A stretch of 64,000 nucleotides of DNA from Dryococelus australis (taxonomy: Eukaryota; Arthropoda; Insecta; Phasmatodea; Phasmatidae): assembly GCA_029891345.1 (NCBI GenBank), contig CM056994.1, positions 138,282,457 through 138,346,456 of the forward strand, written 5' to 3'. Positions within the stretch are counted from its first letter, which is position 1. Every line of letters starts with the position of its first letter. This document shows positions 37,018-47,887 of the stretch, piece after piece. Both the position numbers and the translations under genes were made by a program. The notes under the pieces were generated by a model that saw only the letters and a program-made list of their open reading frames with translations, did not search any database and was not told where the DNA came from.

Positions 37018-37533
37018 CATGCCTCAGCGGGGAATCAGGGGGCTAGCTTCCCCTACTGCTGAAAGCTGGGACCATTGCTTTGACTTTGAAGGTAAAATGA
37101 ATCACGTCTACTGCTGCAATAATTGCCACAGGGAGTCTTCCCATATTTATTGTGCCTTTTTAGCATTCAGGAAAACTAAATATCTAATGACAGTAGATAT
37201 TGCTAATGAAATAGCAATCCTACCCAAAAAGCTCATAATTTAGCACCTTAAATCAAATATGTTTATAAACATGTTGTGTCTTATTAGGGAATTGGCTACT
37301 GCCGACCTAAACAACATCACTACTGTATTCACATTAAAACTACATTTTGACTGGAAATATTTAAACTGCAAGAATAGGCGAACCAAAACTTGGGTTACAA
37401 AACATCACCATGGCTTTATGTGGGAGAGTGGGTGTATGAACTACGATGACACACCGCCTATTTACTAAACATGCATTAAAGCCAAGGAGATATTCATATG
37501 TGAAAAAAAAATAAAAAATGTGGTAAAGCAAGT
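37018..37533 (+). other. unassigned protein-like stretch, part 1
   Basis: Two consecutive open frames (37019-37243, 37259-37468), with Cys/His-containing text such as 'MNHVYCCNNCHRESSHIYC' and 'KTWVTKHHHGFMWESGC'. No family recognised. They lie directly behind the protease exon and in front of further unassigned coding-like frames. Confidence 0.3.
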
Positions 37534-37710
37534 ATGTGGAAAGTTAAAATAATTAATACGCAGAAAGAATTCAAGTGTCCATCGTTCAACAAGTTAAATG
37601 AAATGTACAATTATAAATGCCTGTTTAGCTCTTTAGGTGAAAATTCCAAATTAATGCTTAAATGGTCGGAACTCACAGAGTGGGCCGCGGAGGGGGAAAT
37701 TGATATATAG
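37534..37710 (+). CDS. unassigned short ORF (58 codons)
   Basis: ATG 37534 to TAG 37708-37710. The product looks like globular protein rather than translated AT-rich DNA: 'EFKCPSFNKLNEMYNYKC', then 'KWSELTEWAAEGEIDI'. The frame is open further upstream to 37504, where an A-rich run may hide a frameshift from the preceding frame. No function can be given. Confidence 0.3.
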   Translation: MWKVKIINTQKEFKCPSFNKLNEMYNYKCLFSSLGENSKLMLKWSELTEWAAEGEIDI

Positions 37711-37779
37711 ATAGAGGTGCGATTCGCTATATTATCTCAATATATATTGCAGATCGCTATGGAGAAGTTCAATACTTAG

Positions 37780-38067
37780 TTCGATTACGCATGTGTTCTC
37801 CCCGGCTATAGAAAAGTGTGGTATACGGTTAATGATAATATTCCATTACATATTAAAATGTATGATGGGGAAGAACATTGGAGTTTTTCAGGAATGAGTA
37901 CATATAATTGATATTAATATGTTATAGACCGTAACGGGCATGCGTGTGTGTTGTATAATTTGTGCTCGGACATAGTGTTACCAGCATGTTTAAATGAACA
38001 AGTGTTCGATGTTTTAGGGGAACACATCATGAACTGTCCATCATGTAGACACATGAAATATATGTGA
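37780..38067 (+). pseudogene. unassigned protein remnant with CxxC motif
   Basis: A single frame of 96 codons with only two stops (TGA 37909, TAA 37915), close together. Around them the text is protein-like: 'FDYACVLPGYRKVWYTVND' before, and 'HACVLYNLCSDIVLPACLNE' and 'NCPSCRHMKYM' after, the latter resembling half of a zinc-binding site. It ends at TGA 38065-38067. No family recognised. Together with the frames around it, it suggests a decayed gene cluster of viral or transposon origin next to the polymerase at 38900. Confidence 0.35.
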
Positions 38068-38259
38068 CAAAGCCTCGTGTGTTGCACCGTTCCTATAATC
38101 TTAACTGAAAATGTTATAAATTTGAGCATGTTACTCAAATTCATAGCCAATAATGGCGCTTAGTCTCTCTGTGGTATGTGGCCATGCAAAGTTTACGCAA
38201 GCAAGTCAACTGATTTCAGTTTAAAATAAAAATATCCAATATAACCACCAACATATATA

Positions 38260-38291
38260 TATATAAAGGCAAATTCTTACAGACTTTCAGT
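38260..38291 (+). promoter_or_regulatory. TATA box plus TCAGT initiator
   Basis: 'tatataaagg' at 38260-38269 and 'TCAGT' at 38287-38291 are spaced so that the TATA begins at about -29 from the initiator A. The first ATG follows at 38303. This is a textbook arthropod core promoter and the best promoter in the window. Confidence 0.55.
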
Positions 38292-38302
38292 CGTATAAAA
38301 TC

Positions 38303-38748
38303 ATGGCGTGCATCTTCAACTCTATAGGCGATTAAGAGGCGCTGCACATATAACTAACAGAATAGTTTGCTTTAAACAATACAACGGGGTGTTTCAGGTA
38401 GAGGCATGTATCGATATTGAACATTTGTGCTGTACATTTTATTCGTACAAAGGAGACAGGTTCGTCGAAGGAATTGCCTGTGGAGATTGCGCCGTGCGAT
38501 ATTTGAGACCTGAGAGTGATTTACAGTGGATGATACAGGAGCTAATTGTAGTCACTTTCAACGAAGATATCCTGGAAGAACACGCCATCAGTAAAATCAC
38601 CTACCAACTCACTCGTCCAGACTGTAAAAATAAGTTTACCTTGGGAAGGAGAGCAAATATTTTTCAAAAACTACAAACAGTAAATGAAAGGTCCTTTTGC
38701 AATACATGCACATTTCGAATCGACTCTAAAGAAAATATCAACAACTAA
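38303..38748 (+). CDS. unassigned 146-codon ORF behind a TATA/Inr promoter
   Basis: The first ATG after the promoter (38303) opens a frame that closes after 10 codons. Two bases over, a frame from 38308 runs 146 codons to a stop at 38746-38748, so the reading frame may have shifted by an indel just after the start. The product is globular-looking, with Cys pairs 'HLCCTFYSYKGDRF', 'GIACGDCAVRYL' and 'NERSFCNTCTF', which could bind metal. Balanced composition sets it apart from the AT-rich sequence to its right. No domain recognised. It may be a gene of the adjacent virus-like element or a separate insertion. Confidence 0.4.
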
Positions 38749-38899
38749 ACCAAATCCAAGAGAAATATGTAAATTTTAGTTAATAAAAATTATCAAATTT
38801 TAACAGAGGATGATATAGATAATGGTTTTTATAAGGAGGTATTTAAAGAAAGATGAAAACTTACTAATTATGAAAAATATCATTGATTTGATGTTACAT

Positions 38900-41229
38900 T
38901 ATGTATAATATAGAATGAAATATCAGTTACTCGAAGCTTCTGCTTTTTGCTATTATATTGTATCTAGTTATGGTGATTAAAAACGACTTGTTGTATATCG
39001 AGGCTCAAATGCACATAATACGTTTATACAATCAATGAAAAGGAAAGTAATAGAAGAGATTGGGGAAACATATTCGCAAAATGACGCAATCCATCCCCTT
39101 ACAAAAGGAGAAAAAGTGTTACATAATAGATCTAAAAATTGTACTGTATGTAAATATGAATATACGAAGGCAAATAAAAAATTACATCATCATTATCATA
39201 TAACTGGCAAATTCATAAACCAAGTACGTAACTATTGTTATCTACAACTAAAATTATCAAATTTTGTTCCACTTTAATTTCATAACTTTGCTGGATATAA
39301 TGCTCATTTATTTATAAAAGAGCTAGGACATGATGAAAAAGAAATAGATTTAATTGCAAACAATGAAGAAAAGTTTATTAGAAAATTAAAATGTGAGCTT
39401 TACAGACACATTAATATTTATGGCAAGTAGTTTAGATAAATTATCATCTAATTTAAGAAAAGATCAAATGAAATATACACAAAAGAATTTTCCAAAATAT
39501 CTAGTAGATTTTGTAATTTGGAAAGGTGTTTATCCATTGGATTATATGGATAGTTGGAAGAAATATGATGAAAGTGAACTTCCACCTAAAAGAGAATTTT
39601 ACAATAAATTAAATGTATCTGATATAACTGACTATGATTATGAAAATGCAAAATGTGTATGGAATCAATTTAATTCGAAGAACCTTGGCTAATATCATGA
39701 TTTATATTTAAAAAGTGATGTGTTACTATCAGTGGATGTATTTGAAAACATTAGAGAAACATGTATAAATGCATATGATTTAGAGCTAGCATGCTATTTT
39801 TCAGCACCAGGATTATAATGGGATGCAATGTTAAAAATAACTAAACAACCGTTAGATTTGTTGCATATTTATGATATGATTATAATGGAAGAAAAATTAA
39901 TTGGAGGCAGAATTTCACAATGTTGTAAGAGATATATAAAAGCGAATAATAAATATTTAGACAATTTTATTCATAATCAAGTGTCTCACTGTTTAGCTTG
40001 TCTGGATGAGAAGAATTCATTTCCTTGGGCAATGTATCAATATTTACCATATGGTGGTTTCGAATGGGTTTGATTATCCAGAATTTAAATTAGATTTTTG
40101 GCAAAATTATACATTAAATCTTAAGGTTAGTTCTGTTTATGGTTATGTTTTAGAATTACATTTAGAGTATCCACAAAATTTACATAAGATACACAAAGAT
40201 CTGCCATTTTGTCCAGAAAATAATTAGTTCCAGGAAAAATACTTCTAAAATATTAACAACTTTAATTAATAAACATAAGTATGTAATATACTATAACAAT
40301 TTGAAATAGTGTCTAAATAATGGGCTAAAGCTTACAAAAATATATAGAATATTTAAGTTTTATCAGTCAGATTGGTTACCAAAGTACATGTATTTAAATA
40401 CATCAATGAGATCTATTGCAAAAAATGATTTCTGTGAGATGATGAATAATACTGTTTTTGGTAAAACAATGGAATATATAAGAAACTGAGTAGACATAAG
40501 TTTAATACCAGATGCAGAAAAACATGCAAAATTATTAGCAAAATCAAATTTCAAAAGAAGCACCATTTTAAATAAGAATCTTACCACCTTACATATGAAC
40601 AAAATTAATGTAAAATTGAATAAGCCATATTTATGTGGGTATGTCAATTTTGGATCTTTCGAAAGAGAAAATGTGTGAATTTTGTTATAAAATGATGAAA
40701 CTAAAATACGGACATAACATTGAATTATGCTATCTATATACCAATTCCTACATTAAAAAATTTAAACGGAATATTCTTACAAAGATGTGAAGTCGATGAA
40801 AGAAAAATTTGATACATGTGATTACTAAAAAGGTTATATATAAGGTTATATATAACTTACCTAAAATAATTATGTATGTTTTAATTAAGATGAAAGACGA
40901 ATATAATGGGAAATAATGAAAGAGTTTTTTTGTTTAAGAGCTTAAATGTATGCATATAGAGTTGACAATAATGAAAACAAAGTTCGAATGGTTTAAATAA
41001 ATGTGTAGTTAATAAGAGAATAACATTTGAGAACTATGATAACTGTTTGTTTCAAGAAAAATTACAATATGAAACAATGAATTTCATAAGAGAAACATGA
41101 ATTATATACATTCAAAGTTATTAAAATAGCATTAAGTCACTGTGATGACCAAAGGATTATACAAGAAAATAAATTAGATACATATCATATGGATATAAAA
41201 AATTTTAGTTTTGTTAATGAGAGTTGAAT
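38900..41229 (+). pseudogene. protein-primed type-B DNA polymerase (element 2)
   Basis: Frames on the plus strand follow the order of the Polinton/viral DNA_pol_B_2 family. First comes an exonuclease-side zinc-like block, 'CTVCKYEYTKANKK' with 'HYHITGKF' (39035-39277). Then 'FTDTLIFMASSLDKLSSNL' and 'GVYPLDYMDSWKKYDESELP' (39393-39692), and 'LDLLHIYDMIIMEEKLIGG' (39828-40073). Palm-region text 'FCEMMNNTVFGKTMEYIRN' lies near 40430-40490. The terminal block 'IALSHCDDQRIIQEN' ends at TGA 41227-41229. In intact elements this enzyme replicates the linear genome from a protein primer. At least five breaks are visible; it cannot be active. Confidence 0.85.
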
Positions 41230-41269
41230 AATTAAGCAGTCAGCATGCCAACCACTAAAATTACACAAA

Positions 41270-41892
41270 TTATATTTTAAACATCTCTAATTTCCAAAAA
41301 AATTTCAAAATCAGCACCATCAAAATCAATTAGTTTACCATTTTCAAATACAATTTATAGAGTGATATGATTAAAACATTCACTATTTACTATGTAAAAA
41401 AATAGGATATGTGGGCTCATAATCAATACCCGAAACCAAACATTGTTTTCAGTGGAAGAATAGCAATTATATTAGTTTCTAAATCATTACATTCATCATA
41501 TTTTATGAATATTCCATATGCCAAATTACAGGGGACATTTATTGTTTAAAAATATTTATAATTATGTAATTTAGTATCTAAAACCATTTTGTCTTTTTAA
41601 TAAGCAAATTTCTCTCAAAACCAAGCATATTTGATAGTTGATAGGCAAAATTTGATATGAACTTAGATTTTATAGATATTCTATTTTTCACATTATCTGC
41701 AGTTAATTCAATGACATTTGTTACAAATGGTTTAAAAGAGTTTATAGATTTTTTTAATAATTCAACATCATATTGTCCATTAGGAATAGTGATAACTTCG
41801 TTTTTATCTACAACACCACTCAATTTTTCAATTGTCGCTATAGTATTATCGGATATATTGGGCTCCACAAATGTTGTGCAAAAACTAATCAA
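41270..41892 (-). pseudogene. adintovirus capsid-associated (penton-type?) protein fragment
   Basis: The minus-strand frame of 104 codons (41892-41578) contains 'VITIPNGQYDVELLKKSI' and ends 'QLSNMLGFERNLL'. An 'IP.G.Y....l...i' block followed about 60 residues later by a 'LGF' block is a pattern I associate with a structural protein of insect Polintons. The usual C-terminal text 'IDFDGADFEIFLEIRDV' lies in another frame near 41300. The role is therefore inferred as virion structure; penton identity is a guess. The ATG at 41890-41892 may not be the true start. Confidence 0.5.
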
Positions 41893-42366
41893 TGCTATAT
41901 AATTATCTTTATGAATGATATCATAGTAAAGTTACTTTCCTAAGTATAAAACTAATATTTGTCAACTTAACATGGGGTGTTGGTGCCTTAATTACCAAAC
42001 TAAATGCAAAAAATAAAAAAAGGTGAACTTTCACCTTACAATATGAGAGCCATTATTGTAAGGTACCTAAACAATTAGTAAGAGACAATGCAAATTATTT
42101 GTGTATATTTATATAAGATGGAACAAATTAAAAATATATATATAACAATTTTGTTGGTAGAGATATGATATATTATAAATTAAAAGATATTTTTTTCAAA
42201 ATGTTGGTGCGAAGATTATGGATTTATTACATTAGATTTGAATATAAAAGTTACAGAAGCAAAGTATCATGATAAGATAAATTACTTTAAACAAACTTCA
42301 TCACAATAAGTGTAACTGAAAGCTGCACATATTGTAGGAGAATTCATTTATCTGCTTCGACAAACA

Positions 42367-42436
42367 TGCTGCAACCTAGTTGAGACAGATAAAAGCTCTT
42401 CTATTGTGCTGCAACCTAGTTGAGACAGACGAAAGC
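42367..42436. repeat. two 30-bp direct repeats, 40 bp apart
   Basis: 'tgctgcaacctagttgagac' plus 'aga(t/c)(a/g)aaagct' at 42367-42396 and 42407-42436 with two mismatches, separated by 10 bp. Nearly identical, hence young compared with the element around it. Confidence 0.8.
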
Positions 42437-42711
42437 TTTCATAATGTGCCATACTCTACAGGCAACAGTAAAAATCTTACTGCTTGTGTGGGAAGATAAA
42501 ACACATGGCTTCTCTCTTCTACCTTGATGCAGTGAATTCCATCCTAGTTACAATACATTGAACAGTTGGCAAGAATAACTCCACTCATCGACCTTGGGCG
42601 AGCTCTGCGCAGCAGCTGTGATACACTTGGCTAAAGTGACTTTCACTTATAGCTGTAAACTCGCCACAGCTTGTCACATGAAGTTTTATAATCACTAGCT
42701 AATTAATATTG

Positions 42712-42785
42712 CCAGCATGGATCATTGACAAGGTGTTTGATTTCAAATGCAAAGATTGTTGGTTCAAACCCTGGCCGAAAATTTA
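42712..42785 (+). mobile_element. tRNA-like SINE head or tRNA relic
   Basis: 'catggatcattgacaaggtg' resembles a D-arm/A-box region, 'ggttcaaaccctggc' is a near-consensus B box, and 'gatttcaaatgc' lies where an anticodon arm would be. Pairing of the acceptor stem is poor, so not a working tRNA gene. Sequence on either side belongs to an insert within the virus-like element. Confidence 0.45.
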
Positions 42786-43264
42786 ATAATGTGAAAATCA
42801 GGTACCTATATTTACACTATTTGATTATCAGCAAAGTATTCAAAATTTGAGCCACAAACTATTTCTCAAGCTTGTTTAAAAATACAAGCAGTAGATGCAA
42901 TTAATTGCTACCAACTCAAGCTCCATTAGACCATACACTCTATAACATAAATATAATATAACAGCTGTATAGCTGGAGTGTTCCCATATTAAGTAAGGTG
43001 CCAATTTCATATGGGAAGGGTGGTACAAGAGAAAAAAATATTTCCCAGTTCATATTTTAAATAAAATTTATAAAAAGCCTGCTGGTGTTGAAATGGGAAG
43101 GTTTCCAATTGACATTTTGCTGGTGTCAATATCAAGGCTGGAAAAATATATAACTGGTCATTGGCAAGGTCATTGGCAAAGTATTAACCTTATAGGTCAC
43201 TGGTGTTGCATAACAGGCTCTAAACCATTTGTAATTTTTTAATATAAAGCTCACTATAGGAGAA

Positions 43265-43375
43265 ATGTACATTGAACAAATGAACAATCGAATAATGAAC
43301 AAATGAATGAATGATGAACAAGTGATGAATGAACAAATGAATTATGAAATAATGATGAATTAACAATGAGCAAGT
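43265..43375. repeat. minisatellite of gaacaaatgaat-type units
   Basis: Irregular repeats of 'gaacaaatgaa', 'gatgaacaagtgatgaat' and 'gaataatgaa' over about 110 bp. Confidence 0.7.
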
Positions 43376-43499
43376 GCTGAAAGCATTTTATTTGTGTTGA
43401 ATAAAAAATCAAAAAATAATTAATGAACATTGAACTCATTTTATGTATGTTAAATGAGGTTACATTTGAAATGATTAGCCTTCCTACAACTTATTGCTT

Positions 43500-44162
43500 A
43501 CAGGATGGCTGAATATCTAGACGAAAAATTAGAGATCTTAAAACAAGAGAATGGCATAATTGGTAATACTATATAGTTACCAACTATTATTTAAAATTGT
43601 TATATTTATTTAGAAAATTAATATATTAATCACTAATGAGGTTTTTCATTTTTTAATGGTATTCCATGCAACAAATTTTTTTTTACCTCAAAACGTATTA
43701 TTAAATAAGAGACACTATGTTAAATTTCATTAAAATAATGAAATGCCATATACAGAAATGAAATATGATAACCCTCTTGCTTTAAAATATGAAAATATTC
43801 CAATTAAAACAAAACTTTCAAATCTAATAATCTTGTTCAAAAGAAGTCGTTTTATTAACAGTGGATGATTTTACAGAATCTGTAATGACATTTAATACAA
43901 AACAATATAAGCAAATAAGAAAATATTGTTTGGTTTTAGAAAAAAAAATTCATTCATTACCTAAAATATACTTTAACTATAGAAAAAACTAAATCCATTC
44001 AACTCAACCAGAAAAAGAACAATTAGCTTAAGAATTGCATAGAACAATTACATACAGAAACCAAATAAAAATTAAAACTACAAGAAGAAAATTAAAAACC
44101 AGAACATTTTCACATGAATATGGAATACTTTATAGACACAGTCAAGCAATAAACAAAAGCGG

Positions 44163-44235
<73 letters not shown>

Positions 44236-44680
44236 CATTGCAACATCTGATCGATATGCTTCAATTAACAATTTAGAAGTTGGTAAAATTTCTAAGTTTA
44301 TGGCTAGAAATGGAAATTTCAATTCTTCTCATAATGAGCAAGATAAATTTTATATTTGTTTTCATAAGAATGTTTATGATGTGAACAAAACAGAAAAGTT
44401 AATTAATGAGCCATTGGATGATATTCGTGATAAAAAGATCAACAAAATATTTGTTTTACATTATACTTATATTACTTGAAATTGTAGAAATGACAATTAA
44501 AAACATAAATGAACCTTTTGACTATATCAATAATTTAACCAAAAAGCAGCTATCAGAAAGATATTATTTAGAACCAGTTATGCAAGAACCAATGATTTTA
44601 TGTAATGATGGTGGTGAATTAATATCTAATATGAAAACAAACTATTTAATGTATTGGATGACTTAATTTCTGAAAACAAT
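43500..44680 (+). pseudogene. unassigned coding remnants of the adintovirus-like element
   Basis: Plus-strand pieces in several frames look protein-like: near 43860-43990 'VDDFTESVMTFNTKQYK'; 44035-44160 a Lys/Arg-rich stretch; 44250-44450 'KISKFMARNGNFNSSHNEQ'; 44406-44666 'DYINNLTKKQLSERYYLEPV'. No family match, so no function given. An AT dinucleotide run (44164-44235) cuts through the middle. The region may be one gene broken by frameshifts, placed between structural and integrase genes. Confidence 0.35.
44164..44235. repeat. (AT)n microsatellite
   Basis: Pure AT for 56 bases, one G interruption, then AT again. Frames across it on both strands are Tyr-Ile runs and not genes. Confidence 0.95.
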
Positions 44681-44889
44681 TATAAAATATTATGTAAATA
44701 TTTACTAGGGAGATTAGAATGAGGCAACACAAGTAATGCAAAGTCTTGGAATGACACAAAACAATTATTGAATTGGAAGGATTGTAAAAACCCAGTTACT
44801 CACAACAATACAAAAATTCTAATAGCATATAAATAATCTGGGTTCTGGAAAGTAAAGAAGATTTGAATATTAATTTAAATATTATAGAA

Positions 44890-45010
44890 TACTGCACAAC
44901 TATTATCCTGCACAATTAATTATCCTACTTGATAAATAATCCTACACTATTAATGATTCTGTACGAATAATGATCCTGCACAATTAATAATCATGCAAGA
45001 TTAATGATCA
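44890..45010. repeat. short tandem repeat (taatgatcctgcacaat-type, 17-22 bp)
   Basis: Six or so diverged units of 'taat(g/a)atcctgcacaat' between a plus-strand remnant and the integrase remnant. Confidence 0.65.
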
Positions 45011-45039
45011 TGCATGACTGTGATTCTCACAGGAAAATA

Positions 45040-45742
45040 CATAAATTCACAAAATAGCTGTTTTATTAACCCATGAGTTATGTGAAGTATCAAAACCCAA
45101 CTCTTTTACATATATTTGATTACCTTTTGATTTTAAGGCGTTTTCAAACAAACATTCATCAGAAAAATTAGTTTTCATAATTTTGTATTCATAAAAACTA
45201 CCTTTTTTTTCTTCTCCTGTTATACCTTCCAGATTGTATCAGGGCATATAACAATTTAATGCCTCGAAAATGGTAAATAATTCTGTTGTACAATTAGCTG
45301 TATAAGCCCTTTTCAAAAGTTTGTTTACTTTTGCTAACATGGACAATATCGCCAGTGTTATAATTCGGTCTAGTAAACTTGTTTACAAAATCTTGTTGTC
45401 TTGCATTTTTTTAATTTTTTTATTGACTTCAATTGGTGTCATACCAATAGTTCGATGTTTTGTATTGTCATATTCTTTCACTAAATAATCTAATATATTT
45501 TTGCATTTGTAATTGCCATTTAAGGCAAATTTCTTCCACATTTTGTTCATCATTGAAGGATATATCTCTCTACAGCACTGACTTTGATTTCACAAAACAT
45601 AGAATAATTATTTATGTAATATTTTTGCATAAGTTCTTTAAATGTTTACATGGTTTTATTTTCATCAGTGTACATTCTAAAGCATTTACTATATATTTAG
45701 CAGTTTTATCTTTAATTGGTATAGGAAATGTATATTTTGAAA

Positions 45743-45788
<46 letters not shown>

Positions 45789-45990
45789 ATAGTAGCCATT
45801 ATAATTTTGCAACCATTTCTCATGTTTGATGTTCTTTTAAATTTCCATTATCCATCTCAACAATATCGATTTTTCATAAATCATCAATACCAAACAAAAT
45901 TACTTCTCTTCCTACGAAATTTCTTCTGGCTGGCTTATTAATTCATTAATTATTCCTTCTCTTACATTGGACAAAAAAATATTTTATTAT
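45040..45990 (-). pseudogene. retrovirus-type integrase (element 2)
   Basis: Minus strand. From the right: 'ISQPARRNFVGREVILFGI' (region before the core), the core start interrupted by a poly-T tract, then 'SKYTFPIPIKDKTAKYIV'. Next come 'VKEYDNTKHRTIGMTPIEV', which marks the end of the DDE core, and finally the C-terminal part with 'KGSFYEYKIMKTN' and a '.LGFDTSHNSWVNKT' chromo-like end near 45050. It belongs to the integrase class that inserts Polintons and adintoviruses. Stops and frameshifts are present, and the first catalytic Asp region is where the homopolymer sits. The C-terminal motif order matches the shorter 14114-14640 relative. Confidence 0.8.
45744..45786. repeat. 43-base A homopolymer inside the integrase remnant
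   Basis: Uninterrupted A on the plus strand (T on the coding strand). Coding text resumes in the expected order on both sides, so the run replaces or expands roughly a dozen codons of the integrase core. Confidence 0.95.
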
Positions 45991-46780
45991 GCGGATTTCA
46001 AAGATTTGCATATTTAATATTCCTATTTTGTACTAATCGTCCAATTTAAGTATTTACATTTTGAATATTATTATTTTTTGTAACTTTCTTGATCTTCAAG
46101 CACCAAGTATCCTCCATTTATCAATAAAAATATGTTTAATGTTTATATTTTACGAATATTCCTATTGTGGGCATTAATCCATATTCGTAACATAAATTTT
46201 TTCTGATTTTAAAAGATAAAATATCACCTATGTTAGCACCAAAAGGCTTACTACAATCTATTTTTTTTTAGAATAATAAATAACACTCACAGTACTATTA
46301 GTTAAATTGATATTAGCAAAAATGATTTTATAAATAGTACATATCAAAAAAGTAAAGAAATATTTATTATTATCTAAGCAAAAAATTATTCTTTTTTTAT
46401 CCTACATTGCACGTAAATAAATTATATGAGACTTTTGTTCCTTACATTTTTCAACTTTTGAGTTAACACGTGAATTACAATAATTGTAAACTGATTGGTT
46501 TAAATTTTGTAATTTATAATACATTTTTTTATTTAAAAAAAACATTTTTTGTCTACATCTTTATCATCTATGGGATCATCCATATTATTTATCTTACAAT
46601 TTTGAAGAGAATTATAATATTTGGTATAAACAATAGCTTTACTAATTTGATCTTGTAAAGGAAAAATAATATTTTTATATTTTGAATCTACATATGTTTT
46701 TATTTCATTAGCATTAGTGCATGAGTTTTTATTTAAAGATTTCTTTCATGGTTTCACAAATATATCGGTTATTTAATAAT
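45990..46780. other. AT-rich stretch within the virus-like element
   Basis: No assignable coding text. Could be the N-terminal part of the integrase or an intergenic spacer. Confidence 0.35.
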
Positions 46781-47160
46781 AAATAAATTATATCATGAAA
46801 CATAAAACATCTCGAACAAATATGTAACACAATTAAACATAAATGTCTACAGATAACTGAATTAAAATTCTGAATTACATCATCATTGTAATAGAAATTT
46901 ATATTTTCGAAGAAATTAGTTAAATTAGTAGGAATATTACAGCCAAATGAATCTAAATAGTAAACATTATTTTATTATTTAAAATAACAAACCCAATGAG
47001 TATGAGGATTTGATGAAATGTAAAATTTAACCACAGCACATTTATTTTTAGGCATTGTTTATGGAAATTCGTCAATCATGTAAACATTTCTGAAATTTTT
47101 TTCATTTAATATTTTTATATATTTTTCAGTATTGATATTAAATAAAGGCGATATATAAAA
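46780..47160 (-). pseudogene. adenain-type cysteine protease (element 2)
   Basis: Minus strand. 'MPKNKCAVVKFYISS' is followed by 'NPHTHWVCYFK', where the His of 'THW' is the expected catalytic His. 'YYLDSFGCNIPTNLTNFF' has the Asp of the 'LDSFG' box, and downstream 'SVICRHLCL' is the Cys region. All three triad positions of the adenovirus-type (C5) protease are thus traceable, though stops (after 'CYFK' and elsewhere) separate them. In the family it matures virion proteins. It lies downstream of the PLA2-like gene on the same strand, as in element 1. Confidence 0.75.
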
Positions 47161-47199
47161 TTTTTGTCCGTGTCTCCTTTTTTGAAACTATTATAATTT

Positions 47200-47880
47200 T
47201 TTATTTATTTTCCATTGCCAAATTATATCTATTTTGTTATTCTAATTATTATTTTTTAAAGTTTGTTCAACAGAATTGTAAATTGAGCTAGCTCTTCCAG
47301 CTAAACCACCGAGTGCAGCTAAAACTGGAATTAAAAATGGTAAAAAAAAAACCTCCATGATGTAAACCACTGCCAGATTTTCCTTTCAGTAATTTCTTGG
47401 TTGTTGGTTTTGACAAATTTAAATCGAAACCTTTGCCTTCTTTTAATCTTTTGTTTTTTCTCTCAAGTTGTACTTCTGTGATATATACCCATACCTCTTA
47501 CTTGATCAATGGGTATATCGAATGTTATATTTGTTAACTTCATTAATAAATTAAAAAATTTAATAATTAATAAATTCTTATACCCCATTCTAATTTTCTT
47601 TTTGTAAACATAGTTGAAGAAACAGCTGCAGCAGCAATTTTTTCACCGATTGGAGTAATTTTATCTAACACAATTTATTTCGTTTCTTTTTGTAAAATTT
47701 TGTCAGCCGCATGTCTAGATTCTTAATCTTTATGATATCTGCAAGCAATATCGTCATATTTGCATTATGCATCTAATTTATTTATTCCTGTGTCGCCTCT
47801 TACCAATCATTCATTCAATTTTGTAAATGGTCCACGATAATTATACCCTGGCAAATGCATTTCAGGCAAATGTTAATTAT
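47200..47880 (-). pseudogene. PLA2-like virion protein (element 2)
   Basis: Minus strand. It begins 'MHLPGYNYRGPFTKLNE', then a stop, 'LVRGDTGINKLDA', a stop, and 'CKYDDIACRYHKD', all in one frame: the glycine loop and the Cys..Asp-Asp catalytic region of a PLA2-like domain (the usual His-Asp reads Asp-Asp). Basic text and 'KKLLKGKSGSGLHHGGFF' follow, then 'PVLAALGGLAGRASSIYNSV', the hydrophobic tail helix. Three nonsense codons in the first 60 residues and a later frameshift inactivate it. Same architecture as the fragment at 11797-12206. Confidence 0.75.
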
Positions 47881-47887
47881 TTAATGC

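Noticed and set aside
36993-37046. GESGG as the catalytic Ser195 motif
   Set aside because: It lies only 31 bp beyond a strong donor, Asp is replaced by Glu, and a stop follows at once; best seen as coincidence or debris.
42712-42785. Functional tRNA gene
   Set aside because: B box is good but the acceptor stem does not pair; relic only.
44035-44322. Tyr-Ile repeat proteins on both strands
   Set aside because: Translations of the AT microsatellite.
45460-45812. Frames ending in poly-Lys or containing poly-Phe
   Set aside because: The homopolymer creates them; the minus-strand text is part of the integrase remnant.
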